From NCBI GenBank assembly GCA_013042835.1, contig JABDPJ010000278.1:1-52959 (forward strand): 52,959 nucleotides of DNA. Reading direction: 5' to 3'. The notes under the pieces are model-generated. The model had not been told where the DNA came from. It was given only the letters and a program-made list of their open reading frames with translations, and ran no database searches. The first letter of the stretch is position 1. Every line of letters begins with the position of its first letter. Below are positions 19,208 through 28,188 of the stretch, in pieces. The position numbers and the translations under genes are program-made. Source of the stretch: Lysobacterales bacterium. GTDB taxonomy: Bacteria; Pseudomonadota; Gammaproteobacteria; Xanthomonadales; SZUA-36.

Positions 19208-21445
19208 GCCCCTGGTGGGTCCAAGCCTGATATCCACTGGCGCCCAATAAGATGCGACAGCAAAAGACTCCACTTCGGTGCGGGCTTCGGCGATATCTTT
19301 TGCAATCTGCTCCTTGATGGCCACGAAACCGGGCTCCTCGCGCAGGGAATCCAATCTCAGGTCGAATTCAAGGAACCATGTGTTTCTGAAACCCCGCTCA
19401 TAAGCGCCTTGCAGGCTCGCGAGTGCTGCCCGGGAATCGCCGCGCAACGCATGAATACTGGATTCCGTATAGTAGATGTCTGCATTGTCCAGGCCGTTGA
19501 TGCGGGCGCGACGCACCGCACGCTCTGCTGACGCCAGTCTTCGCTCTGCCAGTTCGGTGTTACCGAGGTGAGATTGAAGTGCGGAAGAAAGCGTCACATA
19601 GAAAATCTGCTCGCCGTACAGGCTTTGCTCATAATCCTGGACAATCGCCTGCTCGAGCAAGGCTGCCGCGGCCTCCCTGTCACCCGCCACCAGGCTGACC
19701 AGGCTTTTTTGAAAGTAATACCACCGCTGCAGCTGTTCTGGCAGGTCCGCCAGCGAGCTCCCATATTGCTCGATCAACAGGCGCTCAGCTTTTTCCAAGC
19801 GGCCCTGCTCGAGCAACAAGAAGAAATAGTCCATGCGCAGGCCTTTGTTTTCATTCGCAATTTCCAGACCATCGAGAAGCAGTCGTTCCGCTCTTTCCAT
19901 TGCCCCCAGGTTTGCCCAGGCTTTTGCCAGGACCTCTATAACTACCGGGCTTTCCGGCTCCAGTTCGTAGGACTGGCTGGCATAGCGCCATGCGGCAACC
20001 AGGTCGCCAAACTGCATTGCATGACCAGAAATTATCCTCAGCAACGTTGCCGAATCCGGGCGCAGGGAGATCAATCCCTGGAGCAGATCAATCGCTGCTT
20101 CATAGTCTCCGCGACTGGCAAGGTTGCCGGCAAAATTGATCGCGAGTAATTCATTCAGGGGGTCGATCGCCATGGCCTGCTGTAGAACTTGGTTCTGCTC
20201 CGGCAACCTGCCGAGCTCACCCAGCAAACCTCCCAGCCACAGGTAGGCTGGTATGTAATCATCGTTCAACTTGAGGGCCTGTCGCAGAGCGGATTCCGCG
20301 GCGTCTCTCTGCCCAATCTGCCAGCGTGCAAGGCCGAGTGCCGCAAACGCCTCAGACGATTCAGGATCAATTTCCAGGGCCTTTTCGATCATCGGCATGG
20401 CGCGCTCAGTAGCCTTCATATTGGTCAAATTGCCATACATGGCCAACAGCAGCCAGGAGTCCGCCAGGGCCGCATAGGCTGGCGCATAAGACGGGTCATG
20501 TTCAAGCGCGCTGGCAAACAGTGTGATGGCTTTTTGCAGTTCATCCGGTGAGCGGCGCCACCAGTGCAGGCGGCCGGTACGGTAGGCTTCAAACGCTGCC
20601 AGGTCACGGGTTCTGGATGCCGGTTTTTGCTCCAAACCTTCAAAAGAGTCCACCAGCGCAGTCGCAATTGCACTGGCAACTTCGTCCTGGATGGCGAAAA
20701 CATCATCCAGTTCGCGGTCGTAGGATTGTGACCAGATATGGTAGCCGTCTTCCACGTTGATCAGCTGCGCGGTCAGGCGGATGCGGTCACCCGCTTTGCG
20801 GATACTCCCTTCCAATACCGTGCTGACATTCAGCAATCGGCCGATCTCGCGGATATCCTTGTTCGGTTTGCGAAAGGCGAAGGAGGAGGTGCGGGCCGCT
20901 ACATGCAAACCGTCGACCATTGCCAGGACGTTCAGGATCTCCTCCGCAATTCCGTCTGAGAAATACCCCTGGCTGCCGTCCTCGGACAAATCCGAGAACG
21001 GTAACACGGCAATGGAGTTTTCCGGCGCCACGAATTCCCGCTGCTGCGAAACCAGTGGAACGGGCTCAGCGGCAGCCCCGTTGGTAAAAACATTCGAATA
21101 ATAACCGTAAAAACCATAGCCCAAACCGACCATGCCCAACATCATCAGGCTGAACAGCAGGGTGTTCTGCGTGCCCGTCAACAGGGGTGTCGTGTGGGTT
21201 TTCTTGATCCCCTCGGGCGTGATTTCAAGCACCCAGGCGAGGATGAACACCAGCGGAAAGCCCAAAATCAATACGATCACAACGAGTGTCGGCAGCCAAT
21301 CGGGTAACCTCAGCGGTTCAACGGCAGCGTCCATCAACTGCAGCACGACAAATACCGCTACCGCATATGCACCAACCGTGCGCAGAACCTTGCGACGGTT
21401 CAGTTCGGTAAGTACTGCCGATAAGAATGATTGACCCTGTTCCAT
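19160..21445 (-). CDS. Membrane TolB/FlgO-like and TPR-repeat protein
   Basis: 761 residues from the ATG at 21445. Three membrane segments occupy the first 120 residues (VLRTVGAYAVAVFVVLQLMDAAV, TLVVIVLILGFPLVFILAWVLEI, LLFSLMMLGMVGLGYGFYGYY). A TolB/FlgO-like alpha/beta domain follows (SIAVLPFSDLSEDGSQGYFSDGIAEEILNVLA and LEGSIRKAGDRIRLTAQLINVEDGYHIWSQSYDREL), then TPR helical repeats through about residue 700. This arrangement is often annotated as adenylate cyclase-like or CadC-like, but I see no cyclase or winged-helix domain, so neither activity is claimed. Likely role: a membrane scaffold or sensor. It is the third gene after a PII protein and a dehydrogenase, 25 bp downstream. Confidence 0.85.
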   Translation of the reverse strand: MEQGQSFLSAVLTELNRRKVLRTVGAYAVAVFVVLQLMDAAVEPLRLPDWLPTLVVIVLILGFPLVFILAWVLEITPEGIKKTHTTPLLTGTQNTLLFSLMMLGMVGLGYGFYGYYSNVFTNGAAAEPVPLVSQQREFVAPENSIAVLPFSDLSEDGSQGYFSDGIAEEILNVLAMVDGLHVAARTSSFAFRKPNKDIREIGRLLNVSTVLEGSIRKAGDRIRLTAQLINVEDGYHIWSQSYDRELDDVFAIQDEVASAIATALVDSFEGLEQKPASRTRDLAAFEAYRTGRLHWWRRSPDELQKAITLFASALEHDPSYAPAYAALADSWLLLAMYGNLTNMKATERAMPMIEKALEIDPESSEAFAALGLARWQIGQRDAAESALRQALKLNDDYIPAYLWLGGLLGELGRLPEQNQVLQQAMAIDPLNELLAINFAGNLASRGDYEAAIDLLQGLISLRPDSATLLRIISGHAMQFGDLVAAWRYASQSYELEPESPVVIEVLAKAWANLGAMERAERLLLDGLEIANENKGLRMDYFFLLLEQGRLEKAERLLIEQYGSSLADLPEQLQRWYYFQKSLVSLVAGDREAAAALLEQAIVQDYEQSLYGEQIFYVTLSSALQSHLGNTELAERRLASAERAVRRARINGLDNADIYYTESSIHALRGDSRAALASLQGAYERGFRNTWFLEFDLRLDSLREEPGFVAIKEQIAKDIAEARTEVESFAVASYWAPVDIRLGPTRGLDTGKPGRIANPATD

Positions 21446-21470
21446 GTTTCTCAAATCTTTTCCAGGTCTT

Positions 21471-22343
21471 CTACTCTGCACCACGTTTCAGCCGGATCAA
21501 TCCGGAGATATCATGGTCGCCGTCACCCATGTCCACCAACCGCCGGTAATCCTCGATCGAGGCTTCCACAGTCGGCAAAAAGATATCCAATTCCTGTGCC
21601 AACTCCCGGCAAATCAGTAAATCCTTGAGCAACAGGGATATCTTGAATCCAACGTCAAAGCGATTTTCCATCATGCTTTGACCCCGGTGTTCCAGAAACC
21701 AGCTACCCGCTGCTCCCGCCCCTACTACAGATAATAGACGCTCCGAAGGCAAATTTAGTTTCTCTGAAAATGCCAGGGCCTCACATACGGCCTCGGCGAC
21801 ACCGGCGACGATAACCTGGTTCACGGCCTTGGTGGCCTGCCCCGAACCCACCGGACCCATGTGTGTAACCGTCGCGGAGATAGCTTCCAGGACTGGCATA
21901 ATCCGCGAAATATTGGCGGAATCGCCCCCGGCCATCACTGAAAGGCTGCCTTTTCTGGCACCCTCGACACCGCCGGAAACCGGCGCGTCCACGAATCCGC
22001 AACCCGCCCGAAAAAGCACGTCGGCCGCTTCTCTTGCAGTCGCCGGGCTGACCGTCGACGTATCCACCAGGACCGATCCGGTCTCGATGCCGGGAAGTAG
22101 TTGGTCGATGACGCTGAGCAAATCCTGATCGGCGGATACGCAAGTCAGGATTACATCGCAAGCGGCCGCCAGTTGTGCCGGCGTTTCAGCGATGGTGGAG
22201 TCGGTCTGCTGAACAAATGCCTCGACACGGGTCGCTGTCCTGTTCCAGACCATGGCAAGCAAGCCATGCTCTGCAAGGTTCCTCGCCATGGGTGCACCCA
22301 TGGCCCCCAGCCCAACGACCCCCGTTCTGATCTTATTATCCAT
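21471..22343 (-). CDS. 3-hydroxyisobutyrate dehydrogenase-family NAD(P) oxidoreductase
   Basis: 290 residues. A beta-hydroxyacid dehydrogenase family enzyme (3-hydroxyisobutyrate dehydrogenase, tartronate semialdehyde reductase and relatives). The N-terminal nucleotide-binding loop is VGLGAMGAPMARNL. The substrate motif is DAPVSGGVEGARKGSL, and the catalytic Lys lies in GSGQATKAVNQVIVAG. KDLLICRELAQEL near the C-terminus is typical. The cofactor loop has Arg after the second strand (WNRTATR), which hints at NADP, an inference only. It starts 5 bp after the PII gene. The exact substrate is not decided by sequence. Confidence 0.88.
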   Translation of the reverse strand: MDNKIRTGVVGLGAMGAPMARNLAEHGLLAMVWNRTATRVEAFVQQTDSTIAETPAQLAAACDVILTCVSADQDLLSVIDQLLPGIETGSVLVDTSTVSPATAREAADVLFRAGCGFVDAPVSGGVEGARKGSLSVMAGGDSANISRIMPVLEAISATVTHMGPVGSGQATKAVNQVIVAGVAEAVCEALAFSEKLNLPSERLLSVVGAGAAGSWFLEHRGQSMMENRFDVGFKISLLLKDLLICRELAQELDIFLPTVEASIEDYRRLVDMGDGDHDISGLIRLKRGAE

Positions 22344-22348
22344 TGCAT

Positions 22349-22951
<603 letters not shown>

Positions 22952-24460
22952 ATGGGGTTGGCGCTGGTACATAGTCGTGGTTGCTCAGGGGTGCATGCAC
23001 CCCCTATTACAGTGGAGGTACATCTCTCGGGCGGTTTGCCGAGCATGTGCCTGGTGGGCTTACCCGAAACAGCTGTCAGGGAATCCAAGGACAGGGTCCG
23101 GGCGGCCCTTATCAACTCGGGCTTCAAGTGGCCGCAAAGCCGGATCACCATATCCCTTGCTCCTGCCGAATTGCCAAAGGAGGGTGGCGGCTTCGACCTG
23201 CCCATTGCACTGGGCATTCTGGCTGCTTCAAAACAGGTTTCCGACTCCGCCTTCGATACCTGCGAGTTTCTTGGTGAGCTCTCTCTCAATGGCGAACTGC
23301 GTTCAGTCCGCGGCGTCTTACCGGCGGCCATACGCTCAGTGGAAAGTAAACGCACACTGATCGTCCCGGCCTCCAACGCCGCCGAGGCAGCATTGGTTGA
23401 AGGTGGTGAAAAATATTGCGGGGTCTCATTGCTGGAGATTGCTGACTGGCTCGCGGGCTCTGCACAATTGCAGCAATGTGTGCCCGAATTGATTGCGGAA
23501 CTGCCCTGCCTGCCGGACCTTGCAGATGTGATCGGACTGGCCGGTCCAAAGCGCGCGCTGGAAGTCGCCGCCGCTGGCAACCATCACCTGTTGATGGCCG
23601 GTCCTCCCGGCACAGGCAAAACCCTGCTGGCGTCGAGGCTGCCTGGAATCCTGCCGCCGATGACGGAAGCGGAGTCGTTGGAAGTCGCCGCGCTGGCATC
23701 TGTCAGCCACGCCGGACTGGACCATCGCAAATGGGGCGTACGGCCGTTCCGGACACCGCACCATTCTTGCAGCAGCGTGGCGCTGGCAGGCGGTGGGGCG
23801 CGTCCCCGGCCAGGGGAAATCTCGCTGGCGCACAACGGCGTACTGTTCCTGGATGAACTCCCCGAGTTCGGCCGCCATACACTGGAAATTCTCCGTGAAC
23901 CCATCGAATCCGGCCGCATCGTCATTTCGAGAGCCGCCATGCAGGCGACCTTCCCGGCCCGTTTTCAACTGGTGGCAGCCATGAACCCCTGCCCCTGCGG
24001 TTTGTCGGGCGATGACAGCGGGCGCTGCAACTGCAGTGCAGAACAAATCCAGCGTTACCGCAACAAGGTATCGGGTCCTTTGCTCGACAGGATTGACATA
24101 CAGGTGGAAGTATTACGTCCCGAGACATCCATTCTCAGTGCTCCCACCGACGATATGGAAAGTTCGGCAAGCGTCCGTGAGCGCGTCGTCGAATCACGTC
24201 GGCTCCAGTTCGATCGTGCCGGCAAAACCAATGCACTGATGAGCAACGGTGAGCTGAAACGCTTCTGCTGCCTGAAAAACGCAACGCTACAGTTGCTGGA
24301 ACACGCCGCCGAACAACTCTACCTGTCACCGCGTGCCTGTCATCGCATTCTCAAGGTGTCGCGTACCATCGCTGACCTCGACCAGGCCGAGAACATCCGT
24401 TCCAGGCACGTCGCCGAAGCCATCGCCTACAGACGCCTGAACACCGGCCAGGACTACTAA
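22952..24460 (+). CDS. comM: ComM/YifB family AAA+ Mg-chelatase-like ATPase
   Basis: 502 residues from the ATG at 22952, preceded by AGGGTGG; a GTG two codons upstream is the track start. ComM is a hexameric helicase that promotes branch migration during natural transformation in Vibrio and Acinetobacter. An N-terminal Lon-like domain (MGLALVHSRGCSGVHAPPITVEVHLSGGLPSMCLVGLPE and LAPAELPKEGGGFDLPIALGILAAS) precedes the AAA+ core (GPPGTGKTLLASRLPGILPPM, NGVLFLDELPEF) and the Cys motif CPCGLSGDDSGRCNC. It suggests natural transformation competence, in keeping with the type IV pilus genes. Confidence 0.95.
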   Translation: MGLALVHSRGCSGVHAPPITVEVHLSGGLPSMCLVGLPETAVRESKDRVRAALINSGFKWPQSRITISLAPAELPKEGGGFDLPIALGILAASKQVSDSAFDTCEFLGELSLNGELRSVRGVLPAAIRSVESKRTLIVPASNAAEAALVEGGEKYCGVSLLEIADWLAGSAQLQQCVPELIAELPCLPDLADVIGLAGPKRALEVAAAGNHHLLMAGPPGTGKTLLASRLPGILPPMTEAESLEVAALASVSHAGLDHRKWGVRPFRTPHHSCSSVALAGGGARPRPGEISLAHNGVLFLDELPEFGRHTLEILREPIESGRIVISRAAMQATFPARFQLVAAMNPCPCGLSGDDSGRCNCSAEQIQRYRNKVSGPLLDRIDIQVEVLRPETSILSAPTDDMESSASVRERVVESRRLQFDRAGKTNALMSNGELKRFCCLKNATLQLLEHAAEQLYLSPRACHRILKVSRTIADLDQAENIRSRHVAEAIAYRRLNTGQDY

Positions 24461-24841
24461 AGGTGAGGCAAAACCCGGTCTCTCTGTGCTCAAATGATTG
24501 GACAACAGGCCATGGTACTGGCACAGAACAGGAGCGGATAATTTCAAGAATTGTTCGAATCACGGGATTGAATTCGTGGACCGAAATCGTGAATCCTGCG
24601 CTTTTTAAAGAGTAAACCCCCGAGGACTAGTGTAGAATCGTCGGGTGTTTTCGCGGTGACATGATCGCTTTTGTGACACGTGGCGACTGAAGAAGCTGTC
24701 AATTTGAGAAATTGTGCTTTCCGCGCTGCTCTCACGGCCATTTGTCCGTGAGAAGCAAGAAAACTCTTCGCGTGCCACGCTCCGAGTCTGGCCTGGTAAT
24801 TCAAGGCTTTGCTCTAAACCTATAAATTATGGAATTTTTCA
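24461..24841. other. 381 bp gap upstream of the IPTL-CTERM gene, with a hairpin
   Basis: No ORF with coding character was seen. At 24728-24756 there is a hairpin GCTCTCACGG / CCGTGAGaAGC with an 8 nt loop and one bulged A. It has no T-run, so it is not a terminator; it would lie in the 5' leader of the downstream gene if transcription starts far upstream. A weak TAGAAT (24633-24638) has no good -35. Confidence 0.45.
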
Positions 24842-25531
24842 ATGAGTAAAAAAACGATCACAGCACTTGCCCTCGCACTGACGATGTTTGCAGGGGCAGC
24901 ACAAGCTGCCATCACCGATGTCGCCGTCAATGGTGATTTTGAGACCGGTGATTTCACCGGATGGACGCTTTTTCCGGGTTCTCTGGGACCCGCTGGCCAG
25001 ACAATTGTTGCAGGAAACCCCGGTAGCGCGGCCAGACTATTAGAGACTGCCCCAGCTGCAAACATTATTAAGCAGGCCAATCTCCTCCCAGGCGAATGGA
25101 CTGAGGGTCAACTGATCGAAATCCAGTTCGACATTAGTGGGACAGCAGGCGCCGGTGGTGTTCTGTTTGCAGAGTTATTTTCAGAATTGTCAGGTGGCGG
25201 CACATCCAAGGCTGAGATCCTGGGTGGAGGCCCGCTTTTTCCGGATGCGAATCCAGACGTTTGGACAACGTATAATTTCAGCGGCACGGTCGGACCTGAT
25301 AGTTCTGGCGGTATAACACTTCAGTTCAATTCAGCATGTGCCCCTGTTGAGGGCTGTATCGCCGATTATAGGATCGACAACGTGATAATCACCGCTGACA
25401 TCGAGGGACCGGTCGGACCACCAATCAGCCCCCGCACCTCGGCAATTCCCACCACGTCCCAATGGGCACTGATCATGTTGACAATGCTGCTTGGCCTGGT
25501 GGTGTTTACTAACAGAAAACGTCTGTTCTAA
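24842..25531 (+). CDS. Secreted protein with IPTL-CTERM-like sorting tail
   Basis: 229 residues. An N-terminal signal peptide (MSKKTITALALALTMFAGAAQAA) is followed by a beta-sandwich domain beginning VNGDFETGDFTGWTLF, the look of carbohydrate-binding/galactose-binding modules. The C-terminal tripartite tail is a motif (IPTTSQWALI), a hydrophobic helix (MLTMLLGLVVF) and a basic end (TNRKRLF). This is the layout of IPTL-CTERM proteins, usually IPTLSEWG, believed to be processed by exosortase H and displayed outside the cell. The fourth and sixth motif positions differ (T and Q), and Ala replaces Gly. Two cysteines (CAPVEGC) may form a disulfide. The gene stands alone, followed by a terminator. 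Its biological role is unknown. Confidence 0.85.
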   Translation: MSKKTITALALALTMFAGAAQAAITDVAVNGDFETGDFTGWTLFPGSLGPAGQTIVAGNPGSAARLLETAPAANIIKQANLLPGEWTEGQLIEIQFDISGTAGAGGVLFAELFSELSGGGTSKAEILGGGPLFPDANPDVWTTYNFSGTVGPDSSGGITLQFNSACAPVEGCIADYRIDNVIITADIEGPVGPPISPRTSAIPTTSQWALIMLTMLLGLVVFTNRKRLF

Positions 25532-25555
25532 AAGTTAAGCACTCACGTGAAACTG

Positions 25556-25583
25556 AAAAGGGTCACCGCGGTGACCCTTTTTT
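25556..25583. terminator. Bidirectional rho-independent terminator
   Basis: The 18 bp perfect palindrome GGGTCACCGCGGTGACCC (25560-25577) is flanked by AAAA on the left and TTTTTT on the right. It ends the IPTL-CTERM gene 25 bp downstream, and in reverse it could also stop transcripts of the DksA-like gene. Confidence 0.92.
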
Positions 25584-25733
25584 ATTGAGCACGATATTGT
25601 CTCTTTTATAAACTGTCGACCCGCTCCTGGCATGCCAGTATCACCCCGTTACCGAAGGCGCAGTACCCGCTATTGATTGCACAAGACCTTTTTCGCCAAA
25701 GGCTAAGGGGCACTTGTCAACAGGATGCTGATC

Positions 25734-26123
25734 CTAAAGCGAGGGCCTGCCGCTGCTGGCATACATGCGCTCGTGCTCAACCTGGCACGGACGGCAACGC
25801 TTCGCGGTGGGGTAGGCTTCCAGGCGTTCGGCATCGATCGATCTGTCGCAGTCAACACAGATCCCAAAACTGCCTGTCACCATACGTGTCTGGGCGGCTT
25901 CGATATCCCTGATTTCCTGGATGTGACGGTCGACGCTTGCCAGTTGTAAATCCACCAGCAGGTCGGCCACCGACTCCTCCCCGACATCTTTCACACGGCC
26001 GGCGAGATCGCGATAGTGCTGCTCTTCAGAGTTAAGCAGTTCGGCCCGGATCTCCTGCCGCAAAGCATGCTCACGCTCGTCCAGTTGCTTCTTCAGACTG
26101 CGGACCTGATTCCCGTTGACCAT
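25734..26123 (-). CDS. DksA/TraR family zinc-finger protein
   Basis: 129 residues from the ATG at 26123 (a GTG lies one codon upstream). Family proteins bind the secondary channel of RNA polymerase, often with ppGpp. A long N-terminal coiled coil (about 5-75) is followed by a four-cysteine zinc finger (CVDCDRSIDAERLEAYPTAKRCRPC) and the family signature ICVDCDRSI. The coiled-coil tip reads EESVADLLVDLQ, not the DxxDxA of genuine DksA, so polymerase effects may differ. It is smaller than E. coli DksA (151). With spoT it is a second link to the stringent response here. Divergent from the LytTR gene. Confidence 0.9.
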   Translation of the reverse strand: MVNGNQVRSLKKQLDEREHALRQEIRAELLNSEEQHYRDLAGRVKDVGEESVADLLVDLQLASVDRHIQEIRDIEAAQTRMVTGSFGICVDCDRSIDAERLEAYPTAKRCRPCQVEHERMYASSGRPSL

Positions 26124-26462
26124 CACGTTGTCTCACGAAATGAGGGTACATCAAGAATAGAAGTTTTAAGGTGGAAAGTCCATGGCAATCGGACCCCGGC
26201 CGACCGCTGATACCCGTGGCCCAACGCCATTATTCAAGCGATTTTCTGTCATCAGCATGGCGTTGTCGTCGTTGCAATCCCGGGGTTGGCCAGGCGGATA
26301 AAAATAACTGAGCTGCGCCTTGATGCACAACCTGGATGTCGAATGCAGCTAATTGGGAGGCAGAATCCAGCATGATGATTGCAGCCTGCGCCAAGAGTGA
26401 TAAGCTGTATGTTCGGGTGATCATTTCCAGGTGACCATTTTGACGACGAAAACATCGCTACC
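26124..26462. promoter_or_regulatory. Divergent DksA-like / LytTR regulator gap
   Basis: A 339 bp gap between divergent regulators. An inverted repeat CAACGCCAT (26222-26230) / ATGGCGTTG (26257-26265) has a 26 nt spacer and might be an operator or a weak hairpin. No coding ORF was accepted. The small minus-strand ORFs listed here lack ribosome binding sites. Confidence 0.4.
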
Positions 26463-27287
26463 TTGACCGTGAGCAAACATAAAACGCTGAAAGCACTGAT
26501 TGTCGATGACGAGTCGCTGGCACGGCGCGGCCTCGCCCATCGGCTGAAGAATATTGAAGACATCGAAATCGTGGGTGAGGCAAAGAATGGCCGCGAAGCC
26601 CTGGATTTGATTGATAGACAAAAACCCGACCTGGTGTTCCTGGATATTCAGATGCCCGGCATCAGCGGGTTCGAGGTCGTAAGGCAGCTGGATGCCGACA
26701 ATATGCCTGTCATCCTCTTTCTGACGGCCTATGACGAATACGCGGTTCAGGCTTTCGAAGTCAACGCGCTCGATTATATTCTCAAGCCCATCGACGAAGA
26801 GCGTTTAGAGCAGGTTCTGAACAAGGTAAGGTCCAACCTGGATCAACGGCGGGCCCTGGAGCATAAAAACCTGTTGTTGAAACTCGCCAGCGAGATCAGC
26901 GGCAAGAGCATCAGCAGCTTTGCAGAAATCGAAAAGCAGGATGTGGCAGAACTGGCGCAAAGGGAACCCGCGCGACTCGCCATCAGGGATAGTGGCAAGA
27001 CCACCTGGGTGGAGCAGCAGGATATCGATTGGATAGATGCCGCCGGTGATTATATGTGCGTACAGGCCCAGGGTGTCACTTACATCATGCGCAAGACCAT
27101 GAAAGCACTGGAAAAAGAGCTTGATGGAAATATTCTGCAGCGCATCCATCGCTCGACTATCGTCAATATCCATCAAGTCCGCGAAATGGAATCACACATC
27201 AACGGTGAGTATTTCCTGACGCTGGAATCAGGTCACAGGGTCAAACTGTCCCGGACTTACAAGCACAAGCTCAAACTTTTCAAATAG
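26463..27287 (+). CDS. LytTR-family response regulator (orphan)
   Basis: 274 residues. The receiver domain has the acidic pair in LIVDDESLARR, the phospho-acceptor Asp61 (LVFLDIQMPGISGF) and Lys109 (YILKPIDEERL). A linker precedes a C-terminal LytTR DNA-binding domain (about 172-274: IDWIDAAGDYMCVQAQGVTYIMRKTMKALEKEL and FLTLESGHRVKLSRTYKHKLK). AlgR- and LytR-type regulators share this layout; AlgR controls pilus genes in Pseudomonas, but a role here is only a guess. No histidine kinase is nearby. The start is a TTG at 26463 or GTG at 26469, both with poor ribosome binding sites. Confidence 0.9.
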   Translation: MTVSKHKTLKALIVDDESLARRGLAHRLKNIEDIEIVGEAKNGREALDLIDRQKPDLVFLDIQMPGISGFEVVRQLDADNMPVILFLTAYDEYAVQAFEVNALDYILKPIDEERLEQVLNKVRSNLDQRRALEHKNLLLKLASEISGKSISSFAEIEKQDVAELAQREPARLAIRDSGKTTWVEQQDIDWIDAAGDYMCVQAQGVTYIMRKTMKALEKELDGNILQRIHRSTIVNIHQVREMESHINGEYFLTLESGHRVKLSRTYKHKLKLFK

Positions 27288-27665
27288 ACCCTGCCGCCGG
27301 TTTTCTACGGCTACGTTTCCGCTGTGACTTCGGGCTGCCGCATAATTCAAACCGTTTATCGCGCACCATGACTTTGGGCACAACCCTTTGTGCCGACCAT
27401 TGTTCAAAATGCATGTCACGTTGCATTGACAGTAATCAGGGTGCCGCTTTTTGTAACCAAACGGGGCCTGTCAGCGTCTTAGGTATTAACACGGTAAAGG
27501 GAGAATGGTTTAACCAGCAGGAGACGGATGCTCAACCAGGGCCGCAAGCCGGCTTTGAACAATTGAGCTTCCACAACTTTGAGCAAACAATGAATGATCG
27601 AATAAGCAAAGCCGGGACATTTTCTCCCTGATCATCGTCTGACCGACGCTTCCGGCTTTACTTAC
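27288..27665 (+). other. Structured intergenic stretch, possible ncRNA
   Basis: The 378 bp between the LytTR stop and the terminator holds no convincing gene. Structures seen: a dyad GGCACAA-CCCT-TTGTGCC (27377-27394); a 9 bp stem CCGGCTTTG (27549-27557) / CAAAGCCGG (27607-27615); and a second copy of CCGGCTTT (27652-27659) that could compete for the same partner. Together with the strong terminator immediately after, this could be a non-coding RNA or a long 3' UTR. An 87-codon ORF (27368-27631) lacks a ribosome binding site and coding codon use. Confidence 0.4.
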
Positions 27666-27712
27666 ACCGCCTCGCACTGTTAGCCCTCTTTCAGCGCGAG
27701 GCGGTTTTTTTT
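27666..27712 (+). terminator. Strong rho-independent terminator
   Basis: A 10 bp stem ACCGCCTCGC (27666-27675) / GCGAGGCGGT (27696-27705) with a 20 nt loop is followed by a run of eight T. It is on the plus strand, about 380 bp after the LytTR gene and 9 bp before the ruvX stop, so it ends whatever transcript crosses 27288-27665. Confidence 0.85.
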
Positions 27713-27720
27713 ACCCGCAT

Positions 27721-28188
27721 TCAGAGCTCCGGAGGCACGCCGGAATCAGCCCTGGAGTGTAACCAGTTTTCCAGGATTATCTGGGCCGCCATGGCGTCTT
27801 TCAATGCAGCTTCCTTCCTGCGCATGGCACCACGTTCGCGCGCCTTTACAAAGCGCTCCTCGGCGCTGAAAGACGTCAGTCGCTCATCTTCCAACATTAC
27901 GGGGATTCCGAACCGGCCTTCGAGCTGCCGCCCAAACCTCCTTGCATCCCTGGACATTTCCGTTTCACCGCCGTCAGCAGCCAATGGCAGACCCACCAGT
28001 AAGGCGACGGGCTTCCACTCGTTGATGATTGCATAGATCGCCTGCCAGTCCGGTTTGCCCGTTACCGCCACGACCGCAAGCGCGTTGGCGGAACCCGTCA
28101 GCGTTTGTCCGACCGCGACGCCGATGCGGCGGTGACCGAAATCGAAGGCCAGCAAGGTGCCGCTGGGGCCGGCTTTTTCATCAGGCAT
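27721..28188 (-). CDS. ruvX: Putative pre-16S rRNA nuclease RuvX (YqgF)
   Basis: 155 residues from the ATG at 28188; the track ORF adds 77 codons that belong to yqgE in another frame. RuvX/YqgF is an RNase H-fold protein implicated in 5' maturation of 16S rRNA. Motifs: LLAFDFGHRRIGVAVGQ (first catalytic Asp), VGLPLAADGGET, and the late VMLEDERLTSFSAEE and KDAMAAQIILENWL. It overlaps yqgE by 8 bp and is the last gene of gshB-tonB-yqgE-ruvX. Confidence 0.94.
   Translation of the reverse strand: MPDEKAGPSGTLLAFDFGHRRIGVAVGQTLTGSANALAVVAVTGKPDWQAIYAIINEWKPVALLVGLPLAADGGETEMSRDARRFGRQLEGRFGIPVMLEDERLTSFSAEERFVKARERGAMRRKEAALKDAMAAQIILENWLHSRADSGVPPEL

Noticed and set aside
27368-27631. 87-codon ORF in the LytTR-ruvX gap
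   Set aside because: No ribosome binding site, low third-position GC compared with neighbours, no recognisable motif; the stretch looks structured instead.
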